Shown here: positions 44,136-54,420 of the stretch, piece after piece
Layout of the letters: each line of letters opens with the position of its first letter
Numbering within the stretch: the first letter of the stretch is position 1
Origin: Ferruginibacter sp.
GTDB taxonomy: Bacteria; Bacteroidota; Bacteroidia; Chitinophagales; Chitinophagaceae
Direction of reading: 5' to 3'
NCBI GenBank assembly: GCA_028288705.1
Contig: JAQBNH010000006.1
Coordinates: 248,001 to 312,000 of the forward strand
DNA: 64,000 nt
Position numbers and translations under genes: made by a program
The notes under the pieces: model-generated
What the model saw: only the letters and a program-made list of their open reading frames with translations
Databases searched by the model: none
Told to the model about the DNA's origin: nothing

Positions 44136-47033
44136 GTGAAAAAATTTTACTCCCGCAACTTAATTGCTGCCCTTATCTGTACTGTTGCCCTCTTCAGCTG
44201 CAGCCACGGTTCATCATTTGAAAATGAAGACGAAGAAAATGAAGAATATGACGGACCTGAGCTGATGGCACAGCGCGAGTTGGATATGACCAAAGATCCT
44301 GCTACCGGCAAGATTCCACGACAGGAATTGATCGACGCCATGTACCAGACGGACCAGGTGAAAAGAGAAATTGCTCCTTATTTTATTTCAGCATATGGAA
44401 ACTGGACAGAACGCGGACCTAACTCCGATGTTACCGGCCCGAGCAATGGTAACTTCCGCCAGGGAAATGCTATTACTTCAGGTCGTATCCGCGGTGTTTT
44501 GGTGGACAAAGCTGATGCAACAGGCAATACGGTTTTTGCTGCAGGTGTTGACGGAGGTATCTGGAAAACGACAAATTATGCCACTCCGCTTTGTACCTGG
44601 GTTCCAATTAATGACTTCCTGAGCAACCTTGCGGTAACCAATATCTGCCAGGATCCAACCAACCTGGATATTATGTATTTTGGTACGGGCGAGGCGTTTT
44701 TGAATGCCGATGCGGTGAGTGGAAACGGCGTTTTCAAAAGTACAGACCACGGAGCAACATGGACGCAACTTGCTGCTACCACTGCATTTACTACCTGTAC
44801 AAAAATTGCCTGTGATGCATTGGGTAACCTTTATGTTGGTACAAGAACTTTAGGTTTGCAGCGTTCCAACAATGGCGGTGCTTCTTTCTCCCAGATTGCG
44901 ACAGGGGGATTCAGTGCTTCCATTTCTGATTTTGAATTCAGTTCAACCGGCAGGCTACATCTTGCTCAGGGATATAATACAACGATCGGGACTTATCGTT
45001 ACACAGATGACCCGGCCAATGTAACACCATCTACCTGGACAATTCCTACAGTAGCAACCTTACCTTATCCTTCCGGTGGAAGTACAAGGGTAGAAATGGG
45101 CTGCATGGGCACCACACTATATGCCTTGATCGGCAACACAGCAGGCCAGGTAACGCAGATCTATAAAACGGTTGATAACGGAGACACCTGGGCGCTTACT
45201 ACAGGCGTGCCAGCGTCAGGATGGGCATCAGGCCAGGCATGGTATGCATTAGCCATTGATGTAAATCCGGCGGATGCCAACCAGGTTATCGTTGGTGGTT
45301 TGGATTGCTACCGTACACTTGATGGCGGTGCAACCTGGTCGCAAATTTCAAAATGGGTGAATAATCCTCCGACCGCTTTACCTTTTATACATGCAGATGT
45401 CCATGCGATCAAATGGTACGACAACGGCAATAAAGTGATTGTATCCAGTGATGGCGGCATGTTCTATTCCGGTGATGGCGGTACAACTTTTACAGACCGC
45501 AACACAGGCCTGCGTATTAAACAATTTTATTCCCTGGCCATCCATCCAACAACGACCAACTATTTCCTGGCCGGTGCGCAGGATAACGGTGTACACCAGT
45601 TTAACAATGCGGGATTATCCGGTACGATCGAAGTAACCGGTGGTGATGGTGCCCTGGTTGCAATTGACCAGGACGAACCGTTATACCAGGTGGGTTCCTA
45701 TGTTTATAACAGGTACCGCAAAAGCACCAATGGTGGTGTCAGCTGGACCAGCATCAATATTTTTAAAGGAACAAACACTGATTTTGGACAATTTATTAAC
45801 CCGTTTGATTACGATAACAGGAATAACGTTTTATACGCAGCATCCAGTGCTAATGAATATTTAAGGATCACAAACATTCAAACGCTGTCAGGCGGAACTT
45901 ACACCACTGGTTCCGGTTTACCTGCAGGAATGGAAATCATCAGCAGCACAACCCTGGGCGGAAGTGTATCTGCAGTCTTTGCTTCACCATACACGAACAA
46001 CCGCGTTTATTTTGGTACGACCAATGGAAGGCTTACTGCTGTCGATAATGCGCATACCGTGCTTACTGCAACTGCGGCCGGGACGAATATTACCGGCGCA
46101 GGTTTTTCCGGAAACATTTCCTGCATTAACACCGGAACAACGGATAACAACCTGATCGTTTCTTTCTCCAACTACGGCGTAAATAATGTTTGGGTAACAG
46201 CTGATGGCGGAACAAACTGGTCACAGATCGATGGTAACTTACCTAACATGCCGGTACGCTGGTGTATGTTCGTACCGGGCGACAACAGCCGTGCGATCAT
46301 TGCAACAGAAACAGGGGTTTGGCTAACGCAACTGATCAATGATGTATCTACAGTATGGTTACCGAGCCCGACATTCCCGACAGTACGTACGGATCAAATC
46401 AAATACCGCTCTTCAGATGGTTTGCTGGCTGCGGCTACACATGGCCGTGGTGTATGGTCACAACCATTACTTTCCGTTGTACCGGTGAATGACTTCACGT
46501 TGCGCGGTAAATGGCTCGACAGCAAAACAGCAGAGCTGATCTGGGATTATACTTCGCAGGGCCCAACAACAGGCAGCCTGGAAATTGAAGTGTCTTACGA
46601 CGGCAGCAAGTTTGTTAGCGTTGGTTCAGTAACGGAAAGAGCAGGAAAATCAAGCTATCGCTTTACGCATATTCCACAGGGTGCAAAAGTGGTGTATCGT
46701 ATCAAGGGCACCAGCGCTTCGGGTATGGTGAAATATTCCAACAATATTCGTTTGCAACTGAACGGAACCTCCGGTGCATTCGAGATCACGAGCATCTTCC
46801 CTAACCCGGTAAAAGACAATTTAAAAGTTGCCTTCAGTACAGCCGCGAAAGGAAATATCAGCTACACGATCACCGCTGCAAACGGCCAGGTGATCTGGAG
46901 AAAAGAGGAAGCCAACCAGTTCACGGGCAACTTCATTAAAGAGTGGAACATTGCTACGGTGAAGCCTGGTAATTACTACCTCACGATCCGTTCAGGAACG
47001 GATAAAGCAACAAAAGCGTTTACCAAATTATAA
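44136..47033 (+). CDS. Secreted sortilin/BNR-repeat protein with T9SS sorting domain
   Basis: 965 residues, GTG start. The signal sequence ends LFSC at residue 22, a possible lipobox, followed by an acidic stretch (NEDEENEEYDGPE). Residues about 100-780 form a beta-propeller-like region with repeated sialidase/VPS10-type motifs (DGGIWKTTN, GVFKSTDHGATWTQL, YKTVDNGDTWALT, YRTLDGGATWSQI, WVTADGGTNWSQI). The end is a typical T9SS type A domain (SIFPNPVKDNLKVAFST, near residue 885, to KAFTKL). It should be surface-exposed or released. Substrate and enzymatic activity are unknown. It is inserted, on the opposite strand, between atpH and atpA. Confidence 0.88.
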   Translation: MKKFYSRNLIAALICTVALFSCSHGSSFENEDEENEEYDGPELMAQRELDMTKDPATGKIPRQELIDAMYQTDQVKREIAPYFISAYGNWTERGPNSDVTGPSNGNFRQGNAITSGRIRGVLVDKADATGNTVFAAGVDGGIWKTTNYATPLCTWVPINDFLSNLAVTNICQDPTNLDIMYFGTGEAFLNADAVSGNGVFKSTDHGATWTQLAATTAFTTCTKIACDALGNLYVGTRTLGLQRSNNGGASFSQIATGGFSASISDFEFSSTGRLHLAQGYNTTIGTYRYTDDPANVTPSTWTIPTVATLPYPSGGSTRVEMGCMGTTLYALIGNTAGQVTQIYKTVDNGDTWALTTGVPASGWASGQAWYALAIDVNPADANQVIVGGLDCYRTLDGGATWSQISKWVNNPPTALPFIHADVHAIKWYDNGNKVIVSSDGGMFYSGDGGTTFTDRNTGLRIKQFYSLAIHPTTTNYFLAGAQDNGVHQFNNAGLSGTIEVTGGDGALVAIDQDEPLYQVGSYVYNRYRKSTNGGVSWTSINIFKGTNTDFGQFINPFDYDNRNNVLYAASSANEYLRITNIQTLSGGTYTTGSGLPAGMEIISSTTLGGSVSAVFASPYTNNRVYFGTTNGRLTAVDNAHTVLTATAAGTNITGAGFSGNISCINTGTTDNNLIVSFSNYGVNNVWVTADGGTNWSQIDGNLPNMPVRWCMFVPGDNSRAIIATETGVWLTQLINDVSTVWLPSPTFPTVRTDQIKYRSSDGLLAAATHGRGVWSQPLLSVVPVNDFTLRGKWLDSKTAELIWDYTSQGPTTGSLEIEVSYDGSKFVSVGSVTERAGKSSYRFTHIPQGAKVVYRIKGTSASGMVKYSNNIRLQLNGTSGAFEITSIFPNPVKDNLKVAFSTAAKGNISYTITAANGQVIWRKEEANQFTGNFIKEWNIATVKPGNYYLTIRSGTDKATKAFTKL

Positions 47034-47050
47034 TAAATAAATCCTGTTTA

Positions 47051-47078
47051 AAAAGGCCCTGCAACTGCGGGGCCTTTT
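47051..47078 (+). terminator. Intrinsic terminator after the BNR-repeat gene
   Basis: AGGCCCTGC, loop AACT, GCGGGGCCT form a 9-bp stem with one wobble, followed by TTTG TTTT. It lies 17 bases after the stop. Confidence 0.85.
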
Positions 47079-47205
47079 GTTTTACAATAGGCATTTCTTT
47101 CCCGAAAAAAACTTAATTTCAGGGCTTATTACCGTACTGCTTAATCGAATCTTTCATTTTAAACAAACTGTTTTTGCAGGGGGCGTTTCGCTCCAATTAA
47201 CAATC

Positions 47206-50200
47206 ATGAAAAAACTACTGCTTTTTTTTGTTGTGCTATGTACAACCGCCACGCTGTATGCGCAAACCCTGACGGATGTTGCCGCCCGCAATCTCCTTAG
47301 CCGTAACAGCAATGCTCTTGGTCTTTCCAAACAAGACATGGAAAATGTTATTGTAGCAAATGCTTACCATAATAAATCAGCCGGTACGGATATGATTTAT
47401 TTACAACAGGCTTTTAAAGGTCTGCCTGTGTACAATCAATTGCTCGTGCTGGCTTTTAAAAACGGGCAGTTGGTATCCAATGCCGGCGCACGTGTAAGCG
47501 GCATGGAGAAAAAGACTGTTCATGCGGATATCAGTAAAGCGATCGCTGCAGAGCAGGCCGTACGTTTAGCCCTTGCAGAAAAGAAATTAGCCACGGCGCA
47601 AAACCTGGTGGGTGTGACAACAGGAAGCAAGTCGCCGAAATATAACTTTGGTAAATTGGGTGTTACCACAGAAGAAGTAACAGCGGAGCTGATGTGGGTC
47701 CCGGTAGACGAAGGCCGGCAGGTTAAACTCGCCTGGCAGGTATATATCGTTCCTTCCACTACTGCTGATTACTGGTTGCTGCGTTTTGACGCACAAACAC
47801 AACAACTGATCAGTGAAACAAACCTGACCGTTTATTGCGATTGGGGCAACCATGCAGATCATGCCGGTGCGAAACACCCGGTACATATCGCGGAAAGAAC
47901 CATCAGCAATAATCAGCAGCAGCAAAGTCCAAGCCTTGTTGGCAGTGCGAGTTATAAGGTGATTCCTTACCCTGCTGAGAGCCCGATTCATCCGGGTGGT
48001 TCACCTGCAACCGTTACCAATCCCTGGACGATGTCGCCGGGAAACGCCACCAGTTTAGGCTGGCACAACGATGGCGCAGTTGATTATACGATCTCCCGCG
48101 GAAACAACGTGTGGGCCCAGGAAGACAGGGACAACAACAATAATACCAACGGTTTGCCGGCAACATCTACCACTACGCCGGATCCCCTCACTTTCAACTT
48201 TACACCGGATTTTACTTTAGCGCCTACCACCGCTAATTTTCAGCAGTTTGCCATCACGAACTTATTCTACTGGAATAACCTGATTCACGATTTCTCTTAC
48301 CTGTATGGCTTTGATGAAGTCTCCGGAAATTTCCAGTCGAATAACCAGGGACGTGGCGGTTTAGGAAATGATTACGTGATCGCCGATGCACAGGATGCAG
48401 GCGGAACAAGTAACGCCAATTTCGCTACACCTGCTGATGGCGGACGTGGAAGAATGCAGATGTATCTCTGGAGTGGGTCACCACAAAAAGATGGTGATAT
48501 CGACAACGGCATTGTGTTGCATGAATATACGCATGGTATCAGTACACGCCTTACGGGGGGCCCGGCCAACTCAGGTTGCCTCGGTAATGTTGAACAAATG
48601 GGTGAAGGCTGGAGCGATTATTTTTCTTTAATGCTTACGCAGGATTGGGCAACGAGCACGATTACCGACGGGTTCACGAAACCACGAGGTATGGGTACTT
48701 ATGCAACGGGTTCTGTGATCACCGGGGTTGGTATACGTCCGGCCCGTTATACAACAAACCTCGCCGTGAACAATTACACTTATGCAAATCTGCCTTCGCT
48801 TGTAGCGCCTCATGGTGTTGGGTTTCTCTGGTGTACCGTGTTATGGGATATGACCTGGAAGATGATTGAAATGGATGGTATCAATCCCAATATTTTTAAC
48901 CCGGCCACTGTTGGCGGAAACTCGGCTGCAGTGAAACTGGTTACGGAAGGAATGCGCCTGCAACCCTGCAGTCCGGGCTTTATTGATGGCCGCAACGCGA
49001 TCTTACAGGCCGATCAGATCCTGTACAACGGCCGTTACCGTTGTGCGATCATGGAGGCATTTGCCCGCAGGGGTTTAGGCTTTGATGCAAGCCAGGGTTC
49101 GTCTAACAGTAAAAACGACCAGATCGTTGGCTTCTCCACTGTTGAAAGCAGTTTACAATTAGTACAAAACGTTACGCAGCAACTGGAAGGTCAGAACATT
49201 GTTTATACAAACAAAGTAACTGCAGGCAGTTGCAATGCGATCACCAATTACCTCGTAACAGATACTTTACCGGCAAACGTAACCTATGTTTCCGGCGGGA
49301 CTTATAACGCCGCCACCCGCGTGGTACGTTTTGTAGTGAATGTGCCTGCAGGTACCACGCAAAACTATTCTTTTACCGTAAGTGTGAATCCGGGTAGTTA
49401 CTTCACGCCGATCGAACATTTGAATGATGCGATCACGGCAACGAGTATCCCCAATAATTTTATCGCGAGTTCTTCCAACGCTACCAACTGGGTCGTATCT
49501 TCTGCTCAAAGCCATACGGCGCCAAGCAGTTTATTTGGTGCAGACCAGGCGGCTATCTCTGATATGAGTTTAACCACCAGCAACCCGGTAACACTGGGTG
49601 CAAACCCGGCCGTCCTTTCTTTCTGGCATCATTACGATACAGAAGATGGCTGGGATGGCGGTGTGGTAGAGATGAGCACGAATGGCGGTGCCAACTGGAC
49701 AGATCTCGGTGCTTACATGACCCAAAATAAATACAACGGTGCATTAGGAACCGGAAGTGCTTTGGCCAACAGGGCTGCATTTACCGGCCAGAATACAGGC
49801 TTCATTCAAACGATTGTACGCCTGCTGCCTTTCACCAATGTGAATGCGCAGTTCCGTTTCCGTTGTGCCTCTGATGATAATACGGCTTCACTAGGCTGGT
49901 TCGTAGACGATGTGCGCTTAAGCACTTCCCCGGAAGTAAATATGCGTTCTACGCTAATCAATACGCTGGGCGCGATTGTAAATGTATCTGACACCGTTGC
50001 GGCCATCCTGCAGAATGTTGCAGCTTGTGTGCCGGTAACGATCACGACGCAGCCATCTAACATCAGTACATGTACCGGGGCAACAGCCAACTTTACCGTG
50101 GCTACCGCCGGCTCCACACCTCAAACCTACCAGTGGGAAGTGAGCACAACAGGTTGTGCAGGCCCATGGAACAACGTTACGAATGCCACTTCAGCAACGC

Positions 50201-51390
50201 TAAGCTTAACGAACGTTACAGCCGCGATGAACAATTATGCTTACCGCGTAAAAGTGAGCAACAGTTGTACAACGCCTGCCGTTACATCCGCCTGCGCTGT
50301 GTTAACCGTAAACCTGGTAGCAGTTATTAATTCACAACCGGCAAACCAGCTGCTTTGTGCAGGAAGCACAGCTAATTTCAGCGTAACAGCTGCGGGTACA
50401 GGGCTTGCCTATCAATGGCAGGTAAGTACAAACGGGGGAACCAGTTTTGCTAATATCGCCGGGCAGACAGGCACAACGCTGAGCTTTGTTTCAACAAGCG
50501 CGATGAACAACAATCAATACCGTGTACTCGTAACGAGTACCTGTTCTGCAACAGGCACCACTTCTGCCGCTGCTACACTGAATGTGTATGATCCGCCGGT
50601 GATCAGCAGCCAGCCTGCAAGTTTCATTGGTTGTGTAAATGCCAATGCAACTTTTGCAACAACGGCAACAGGTTCAAACCTGGCTTATCAATGGCAGGTA
50701 AGTACAAACGGTGGCGTGAGTTACAGCAACATTGCCGGAGCAACCACTCCATCATTAACCGTTACAAATATCACTGCATTGATGAATGGTTATTTATACC
50801 GCGTGCTGGTTTCCGGAAATGCTCCCTGCGCCAACATCGTTTCTGCTACTGCGATATTAACGGTTAAACCAACACCTGTTGTTGTATTGACCTTATCTCC
50901 GTACAGCAGCCTTACGCCTTATACCAACTCCGGTTTGTTTACAACGATCAGCCCGGTAGGAACCTATACTTATCAGTGGTACCGGAACGGCGTGCTGTTA
51001 CCGAATATTACCACCCCTTCTTTACCGGTAACTGTAGACTGGCTTGGAGAATACAAAGTGGTGATCACGGATGTAACCAGCAATTGTACGAGCACGTCGA
51101 ATCTCGTAACAGTCACGGATTCTGCATCTTCCCAACTGTTCATTTATCCGAACGCCAACAGGGGACAATTCCAGGTGCGTTACTACAACCAGCCGGGAAA
51201 CAGTATTCCACGCAGCCTGAATGTATTTGATGCAAAAGGTGCATTGATCTTTACCAAAGCATACAATACAACCGGCCAGTACGGCAGGATGGATGTGGAT
51301 ATCCGCAATGCGTCTGCAGGTGTTTATTTTGTAGAGTTAAGAGATGCAGCCGGCAAAAGAATTATTTCCGGAAGAGTCGTGAAATTGTAA
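47206..51390 (+). CDS. M36 (fungalysin-type) metalloprotease with Ig-like repeats and T9SS domain
   Basis: 1394 residues from ATG 47206. Signal peptide to about residue 20 (CTTATLYAQ), a fungalysin/thermolysin-type propeptide (about 25-210), then the peptidase M36 domain with HEYTHGISTRL at 439-449 (zinc ligands His439 and His443, catalytic Glu440) and Glu467 in GEGWSDY as third ligand. A MAM/carbohydrate-like beta segment follows (about 790-930), then tandem Ig-like repeats of about 92 residues (AYQWQVSTNGG appears near 1068 and 1160), and a T9SS type A tail (LFIYPNANRGQFQV, about 1312 to the end). An extracellular protease, likely for scavenging protein or remodelling the surroundings. Confidence 0.92.
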   Translation: MKKLLLFFVVLCTTATLYAQTLTDVAARNLLSRNSNALGLSKQDMENVIVANAYHNKSAGTDMIYLQQAFKGLPVYNQLLVLAFKNGQLVSNAGARVSGMEKKTVHADISKAIAAEQAVRLALAEKKLATAQNLVGVTTGSKSPKYNFGKLGVTTEEVTAELMWVPVDEGRQVKLAWQVYIVPSTTADYWLLRFDAQTQQLISETNLTVYCDWGNHADHAGAKHPVHIAERTISNNQQQQSPSLVGSASYKVIPYPAESPIHPGGSPATVTNPWTMSPGNATSLGWHNDGAVDYTISRGNNVWAQEDRDNNNNTNGLPATSTTTPDPLTFNFTPDFTLAPTTANFQQFAITNLFYWNNLIHDFSYLYGFDEVSGNFQSNNQGRGGLGNDYVIADAQDAGGTSNANFATPADGGRGRMQMYLWSGSPQKDGDIDNGIVLHEYTHGISTRLTGGPANSGCLGNVEQMGEGWSDYFSLMLTQDWATSTITDGFTKPRGMGTYATGSVITGVGIRPARYTTNLAVNNYTYANLPSLVAPHGVGFLWCTVLWDMTWKMIEMDGINPNIFNPATVGGNSAAVKLVTEGMRLQPCSPGFIDGRNAILQADQILYNGRYRCAIMEAFARRGLGFDASQGSSNSKNDQIVGFSTVESSLQLVQNVTQQLEGQNIVYTNKVTAGSCNAITNYLVTDTLPANVTYVSGGTYNAATRVVRFVVNVPAGTTQNYSFTVSVNPGSYFTPIEHLNDAITATSIPNNFIASSSNATNWVVSSAQSHTAPSSLFGADQAAISDMSLTTSNPVTLGANPAVLSFWHHYDTEDGWDGGVVEMSTNGGANWTDLGAYMTQNKYNGALGTGSALANRAAFTGQNTGFIQTIVRLLPFTNVNAQFRFRCASDDNTASLGWFVDDVRLSTSPEVNMRSTLINTLGAIVNVSDTVAAILQNVAACVPVTITTQPSNISTCTGATANFTVATAGSTPQTYQWEVSTTGCAGPWNNVTNATSATLSLTNVTAAMNNYAYRVKVSNSCTTPAVTSACAVLTVNLVAVINSQPANQLLCAGSTANFSVTAAGTGLAYQWQVSTNGGTSFANIAGQTGTTLSFVSTSAMNNNQYRVLVTSTCSATGTTSAAATLNVYDPPVISSQPASFIGCVNANATFATTATGSNLAYQWQVSTNGGVSYSNIAGATTPSLTVTNITALMNGYLYRVLVSGNAPCANIVSATAILTVKPTPVVVLTLSPYSSLTPYTNSGLFTTISPVGTYTYQWYRNGVLLPNITTPSLPVTVDWLGEYKVVITDVTSNCTSTSNLVTVTDSASSQLFIYPNANRGQFQVRYYNQPGNSIPRSLNVFDAKGALIFTKAYNTTGQYGRMDVDIRNASAGVYFVELRDAAGKRIISGRVVKL
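50410..50711 (+). repeat. Direct DNA repeat within Ig-like domains
   Basis: A 26-base sequence starting TATCAATGGCAGGTAAG is identical at 50410-50435 and 50686-50711, 276 bases (92 codons) apart. It encodes the YQWQVSTNG strand of two consecutive Ig-like domains, showing recent internal duplication or gene conversion. Confidence 0.85.
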
Positions 51391-51405
51391 AATAGTTACT
51401 GCTAT

Positions 51406-51440
51406 AAAAAGTGCCGCTCCGTAAATGGGCGGCACTTTTT
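51406..51440 (+). terminator. Intrinsic terminator of the M36 protease gene
   Basis: AAAAAGTGCCGC and GCGGCACTTTTT form a perfect 12-bp stem around an 11-base loop, ending in a T run. It starts 16 bases after the stop codon. Confidence 0.9.
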
Positions 51441-51490
51441 TGTGTGGAGTTGAGTGGTTGTAATTAGTAATTGGTAATTAGGATTGAGCA

Positions 51491-51567
51491 GTTGGTTGAA
51501 TAGTTGATTAGTTGGTTGGTTAGTCAGGGATTGGGATTTGGGAGTTGGTTGAATAGTTGATTAGTTG
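51491..51567. repeat. Octamer-family repeat with an exact 24-base duplication
   Basis: GTTGGTTGAATAGTTGAT and six more bases (24 in all) occur identically at 51491-51514 and 51544-51567. They are built from GTTGAATA and GTTGATTA octamers and lie in the 266-base gap between two convergent terminators. The strand is rich in G and T and almost free of C. Confidence 0.8.
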
Positions 51568-51607
51568 AAGGTTTGTCAGTGGTAGGATCTCAGAGTTGGG
51601 ATAGCAT

Positions 51608-51638
51608 AAAAAAAGCGGCTCGTGTAGAAGCCGCTTTT
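51608..51638 (-). terminator. Intrinsic terminator of the atpB-E-F-H operon
   Basis: AAAAGCGGCT and AGCCGCTTTT form a perfect 10-bp stem; on the minus strand it is followed by further T. It lies 18 bases after the atpH stop, so transcription ends before the secreted-protein genes and atpA. Confidence 0.88.
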
Positions 51639-51656
51639 GAAAGAAAGAATATATTA

Positions 51657-52220
51657 TTACCTGATCTGGTGGATATAATCGTTGTTCAGGAATTGCTTTT
51701 TCACATCCAGCAAATCGCGGAGGATACTCGCATCGATCAGGGTATCGCCTAGTTCGAGTTTGAAGCCGCCGATCAGTTCATCGTCTACTGAAGTTTCGAG
51801 TTCGATATGTTCGAGTTTTGCTTCCTGTTGAATTTTAGCACCGATCGCCTGTTGCAGTTCCGGGCTGATCGCCACGGCAGTCGTGAGTTTCACGCTGTGA
51901 ATATGTTTCATTTCGTTGTACTGCGCAATAAACGCTTTTGCAATTTCAGGCAGGTTGCTTTCACGTGCTTTGGTTATCAGCAGGCGTACAAAAAGAGACG
52001 TCAGTTTTTGAACCCTTGATTCCGTTACAGCTTCGATGATTTTTTCTTTTTTATCAGAAGCGATCACAGGGCTGCGCAGCAAAGCCACAAAATCAGGATT
52101 TGATTTAGACACTGAATCCAGAAATTTCATGTCTGCATACACTGCATCCAGTACATTTTGTTCAATGGCGAGATCCAGTAAACTCTTGGCATATCTTCCT
52201 GCTAACCGGGGATTATTCAT
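51657..52220 (-). CDS. atpH: F-type ATP synthase delta subunit
   Basis: 187 residues. The OSCP/delta fold begins NPRLAGRYAKSLLDLAIEQN; the C-terminal part has the conserved TSVDDELIGGFKLELGDTLIDASI. It links F1 to the peripheral stalk. It is the last gene of the truncated atp operon, 36 bases after atpF, followed by a terminator. Confidence 0.94.
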   Translation of the reverse strand: MNNPRLAGRYAKSLLDLAIEQNVLDAVYADMKFLDSVSKSNPDFVALLRSPVIASDKKEKIIEAVTESRVQKLTSLFVRLLITKARESNLPEIAKAFIAQYNEMKHIHSVKLTTAVAISPELQQAIGAKIQQEAKLEHIELETSVDDELIGGFKLELGDTLIDASILRDLLDVKKQFLNNDYIHQIR

Positions 52221-52256
52221 GCTATTATCTTTTCGTCAGTTTATACAGTACGGTAG

Positions 52257-52751
52257 TTAGTTCAATTTTACTTCTTCTGCCAGCTGGCGGATAAAAGTTT
52301 CCTGTTCTGCTTTACCAGACAATTCACGGCGCAATACTTTTTCACTTACTTCAACCACCAGTTTACCAACCTGGTTTTTCAGTTCGGTGATAGCAGCCAT
52401 TTTCTGGTTAGCGATAGACGCATTGGCATCAGCAATGATCTTAGACGCCTGAACTTTTGCTTCGTTCTTCGCATCATTGATCATTCTGTCTTTGATCTCT
52501 TTGGCTTCCTTCAGCATCGTTGCCCTTTCTTCGCGCGCCTGGGCTAACAGGTTTTCGTTTTCGTTCTTCAGTTGTGCCATTTCCAGTTTCACCTTTTCAG
52601 CCGTTGCAATAGAAGCAGCGATACTGTTTTCGCGATCGGATAAACCTTTGATGATCGGTTTCCAGGCAAACTTTTTCAGGATAATCAAAACGATCAGGAA
52701 CGCCAGCATGGTCCAAACGATCAATCCTAAATGTGGTAATAACAAATCCAT
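52257..52751 (-). CDS. atpF: F-type ATP synthase b subunit
   Basis: 164 residues: an N-terminal membrane helix (LIVWTMLAFLIVLIILKKFAWKPI, about 8-31) and a long charged helix, the dimeric peripheral stalk. Gene order atpE-atpF-atpH is standard. The 115-base gap between atpE and atpF is longer than the other gaps of the operon, but no promoter is evident there. Confidence 0.94.
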   Translation of the reverse strand: MDLLLPHLGLIVWTMLAFLIVLIILKKFAWKPIIKGLSDRENSIAASIATAEKVKLEMAQLKNENENLLAQAREERATMLKEAKEIKDRMINDAKNEAKVQASKIIADANASIANQKMAAITELKNQVGKLVVEVSEKVLRRELSGKAEQETFIRQLAEEVKLN

Positions 52752-52866
52752 TGTTGATAAATTATAAGTTATGGAATGATGAAATCGCTTTCACCGGAAT
52801 TTAAAAAGATTACTGCATCCCCCGCCCTTTGCTTCAGATGCAGTAAAAATTTGCTTACTGCCTTAA

Positions 52867-54257
<1,391 letters not shown>

Positions 54258-54277
54258 GACGTACCTGAAATTTGGCG

Positions 54278-54285
54278 CAAAGATA
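54278..54285 (-). promoter_or_regulatory. Bacteroidota -7 box of the atpB-E-F-H operon
   Basis: TATCTTTG on the minus strand matches TAnnTTTG, 20 bases before the atpB start. Confidence 0.6.
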
Positions 54286-54420
54286 AAGGATTGAAGATAA
54301 AATCGGGCAGTTTAAGGAGCGATAAATGGTAAAATGGGAATAAAAATCAGGATAAAATATGAGCATTTATTATCATGCAATCGTCCGCCCTTCCTGAGTG
54401 ACCCCGCGATGGCTGCACAA

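Noticed and set aside
44136-51390. Genomic island or mobile element inserted into the atp locus
   Set aside because: No transposase, integrase, direct repeats or tRNA target is visible; base composition looks like the rest of the window. Rearrangement is more likely than a mobile insertion, though a comparison with relatives is needed.
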